Shown: in pieces, positions 12,329 through 12,729 of the stretch
Layout of the letters: each line of letters starts with the position of its first letter
How positions within the stretch are numbered: position 1 is the stretch's first letter
Source: Baffinella frigidus
Lineage: Eukaryota > Cryptophyceae > Cryptomonadales > Baffinellaceae
NCBI GenBank assembly: GCA_026770585.1
Contig: MU647681.1
Location: 62,524 to 75,252, forward strand
Direction: 5' to 3'
Length of the DNA: 12,729 bases
Made by a program: the position numbers and the translations under genes
The notes under the pieces: generated by a model
The model's database searches: none
What the model was told of the DNA's origin: nothing
Seen by the model: the letters and a program-made list of their open reading frames with translations, nothing else

Positions 12329-12609
12329 TTGTCTCAAGTCATTTTTTCTATTCACTTATCTTGAAAAAGGGATGATTGTGGTACACACTTTAAAATGCGT
12401 TGAGACGTTTTAAAAGACACGACCGCGTAGTGCGAGTGTCCATCTGCGCTTGTCAGAGAAAGAAGTCTGAATGCGGGCAACTCTCGCCAAATGTTGTGGT
12501 CCTGCCCGACACGGTTCGCGGCCTCGGACTGACCTTACCTGTTCGCCAGGTGGCGCCACTTCGTCAGAGCATCCGGTCACGCACGTGCACGACCAAGAGA
12601 CTCCGGTAC
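12329..12609. other. Unassigned stretch
   Basis: A loose AT-rich foldback near 12389-12414 (TTTAAAATGCG with CGTTTTAAAA) is the only structure seen. A minus-strand frame, 12410-12673, runs into the pyrimidine tract and is not credible. Confidence 0.4.
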
Positions 12610-12729
12610 GCCCCCCTCCACCCTCGCCCCATCTGCCCATCGCCCTTTCCCTCTCCCTCCTTCTCCCTCGCACCCCCCCTCTCCCACTCCCTCTCCCACT
12701 CCCTGCCCCCCTTCCTCTTCCTCTCCCTC
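12610..12729 (+). repeat. Polypyrimidine low-complexity tract
   Basis: Almost purely C and T to the end of the window, with CCCTCTCC, CTCCCACTCCCT and CTTCCTCT words and a local duplication of CTCTCCCACTCC at about 12679-12702. The tract continues past the right edge. Mirror-like pyrimidine runs can form triplex DNA; that is inference. Confidence 0.8.

Noticed and set aside
12410-12673. 87-codon minus-strand open frame
   Set aside because: Its N-terminus is the translated polypyrimidine tract (Arg/Glu/Gly runs), and the remainder shows no motif.

Overview
The window reads as nuclear DNA of a eukaryote, probably a single-celled alga or other protist, from a repeat-rich and possibly subtelomeric region. 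The reasons are arrays of 7-bp telomere-like units (CCCTAAA, the TTTAGGG-type telomere seen in plants and many algae, with degenerate CCCTCAA, CCCTACA and CCCTCCA variants), one convincing coding unit with a GT-AG intron, a dense and nested population of short terminal-inverted-repeat (TIR) elements with TA at their borders, and no bacterial-style gene packing. A cryptophyte is a guess I cannot test here.

Layout. 1-56 is a degenerate telomere-like array. 118-2500 is a thicket of short elements: one copy of family A, one of family C, five complete and one broken copy of family B (ends CAGGGGTACCTCGCTCATAA), several copies of a ~75-100 bp dispersed repeat (R1), and two small hairpins. 3064-3817 holds 13 GTCGAC sites, mostly inside GGGTCGACCC-like palindromes. 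3850-4750 has two members of an R1 subfamily (R1b), a degenerate tRNA-like unit with pol III A and B boxes, and a (AGTCA)5 microsatellite. 5077-6640 carries three blocks of telomere-like repeats with an inverted-repeat element (E) between them. 6866-7380 has a second family-A element with an R1 copy inserted in it, then an internally deleted B element next to another R1.

The only protein gene I can support is on the minus strand at 7722-8466. It has two exons joined by a 136-bp intron and encodes about 202 residues: an N-terminal coiled coil with near-perfect heptads, then a Ser/Lys/Arg-rich C-terminal half with a repeated FK..FR motif. I do not recognise the family. A family-C element ends 6 bp after its stop codon, and two sets of short duplications lie just upstream of its start.

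9080-9660 is a palindrome-rich inverted-repeat block with internal duplications. 9985-11800 has more R1 copies, an unassigned open frame and nested inverted repeats. 12107-12328 is a 222-bp near-perfect hairpin element bordered by TA. The window ends in a C/T-rich low-complexity tract.

Most of the interest lies in the record of transposition: nested insertions with an empty-site copy available in the same window, families sharing cores but not ends, inverted duplications, and deletion derivatives. No autonomous transposase was seen. Family letters (A-F, R1-R5) are local names.
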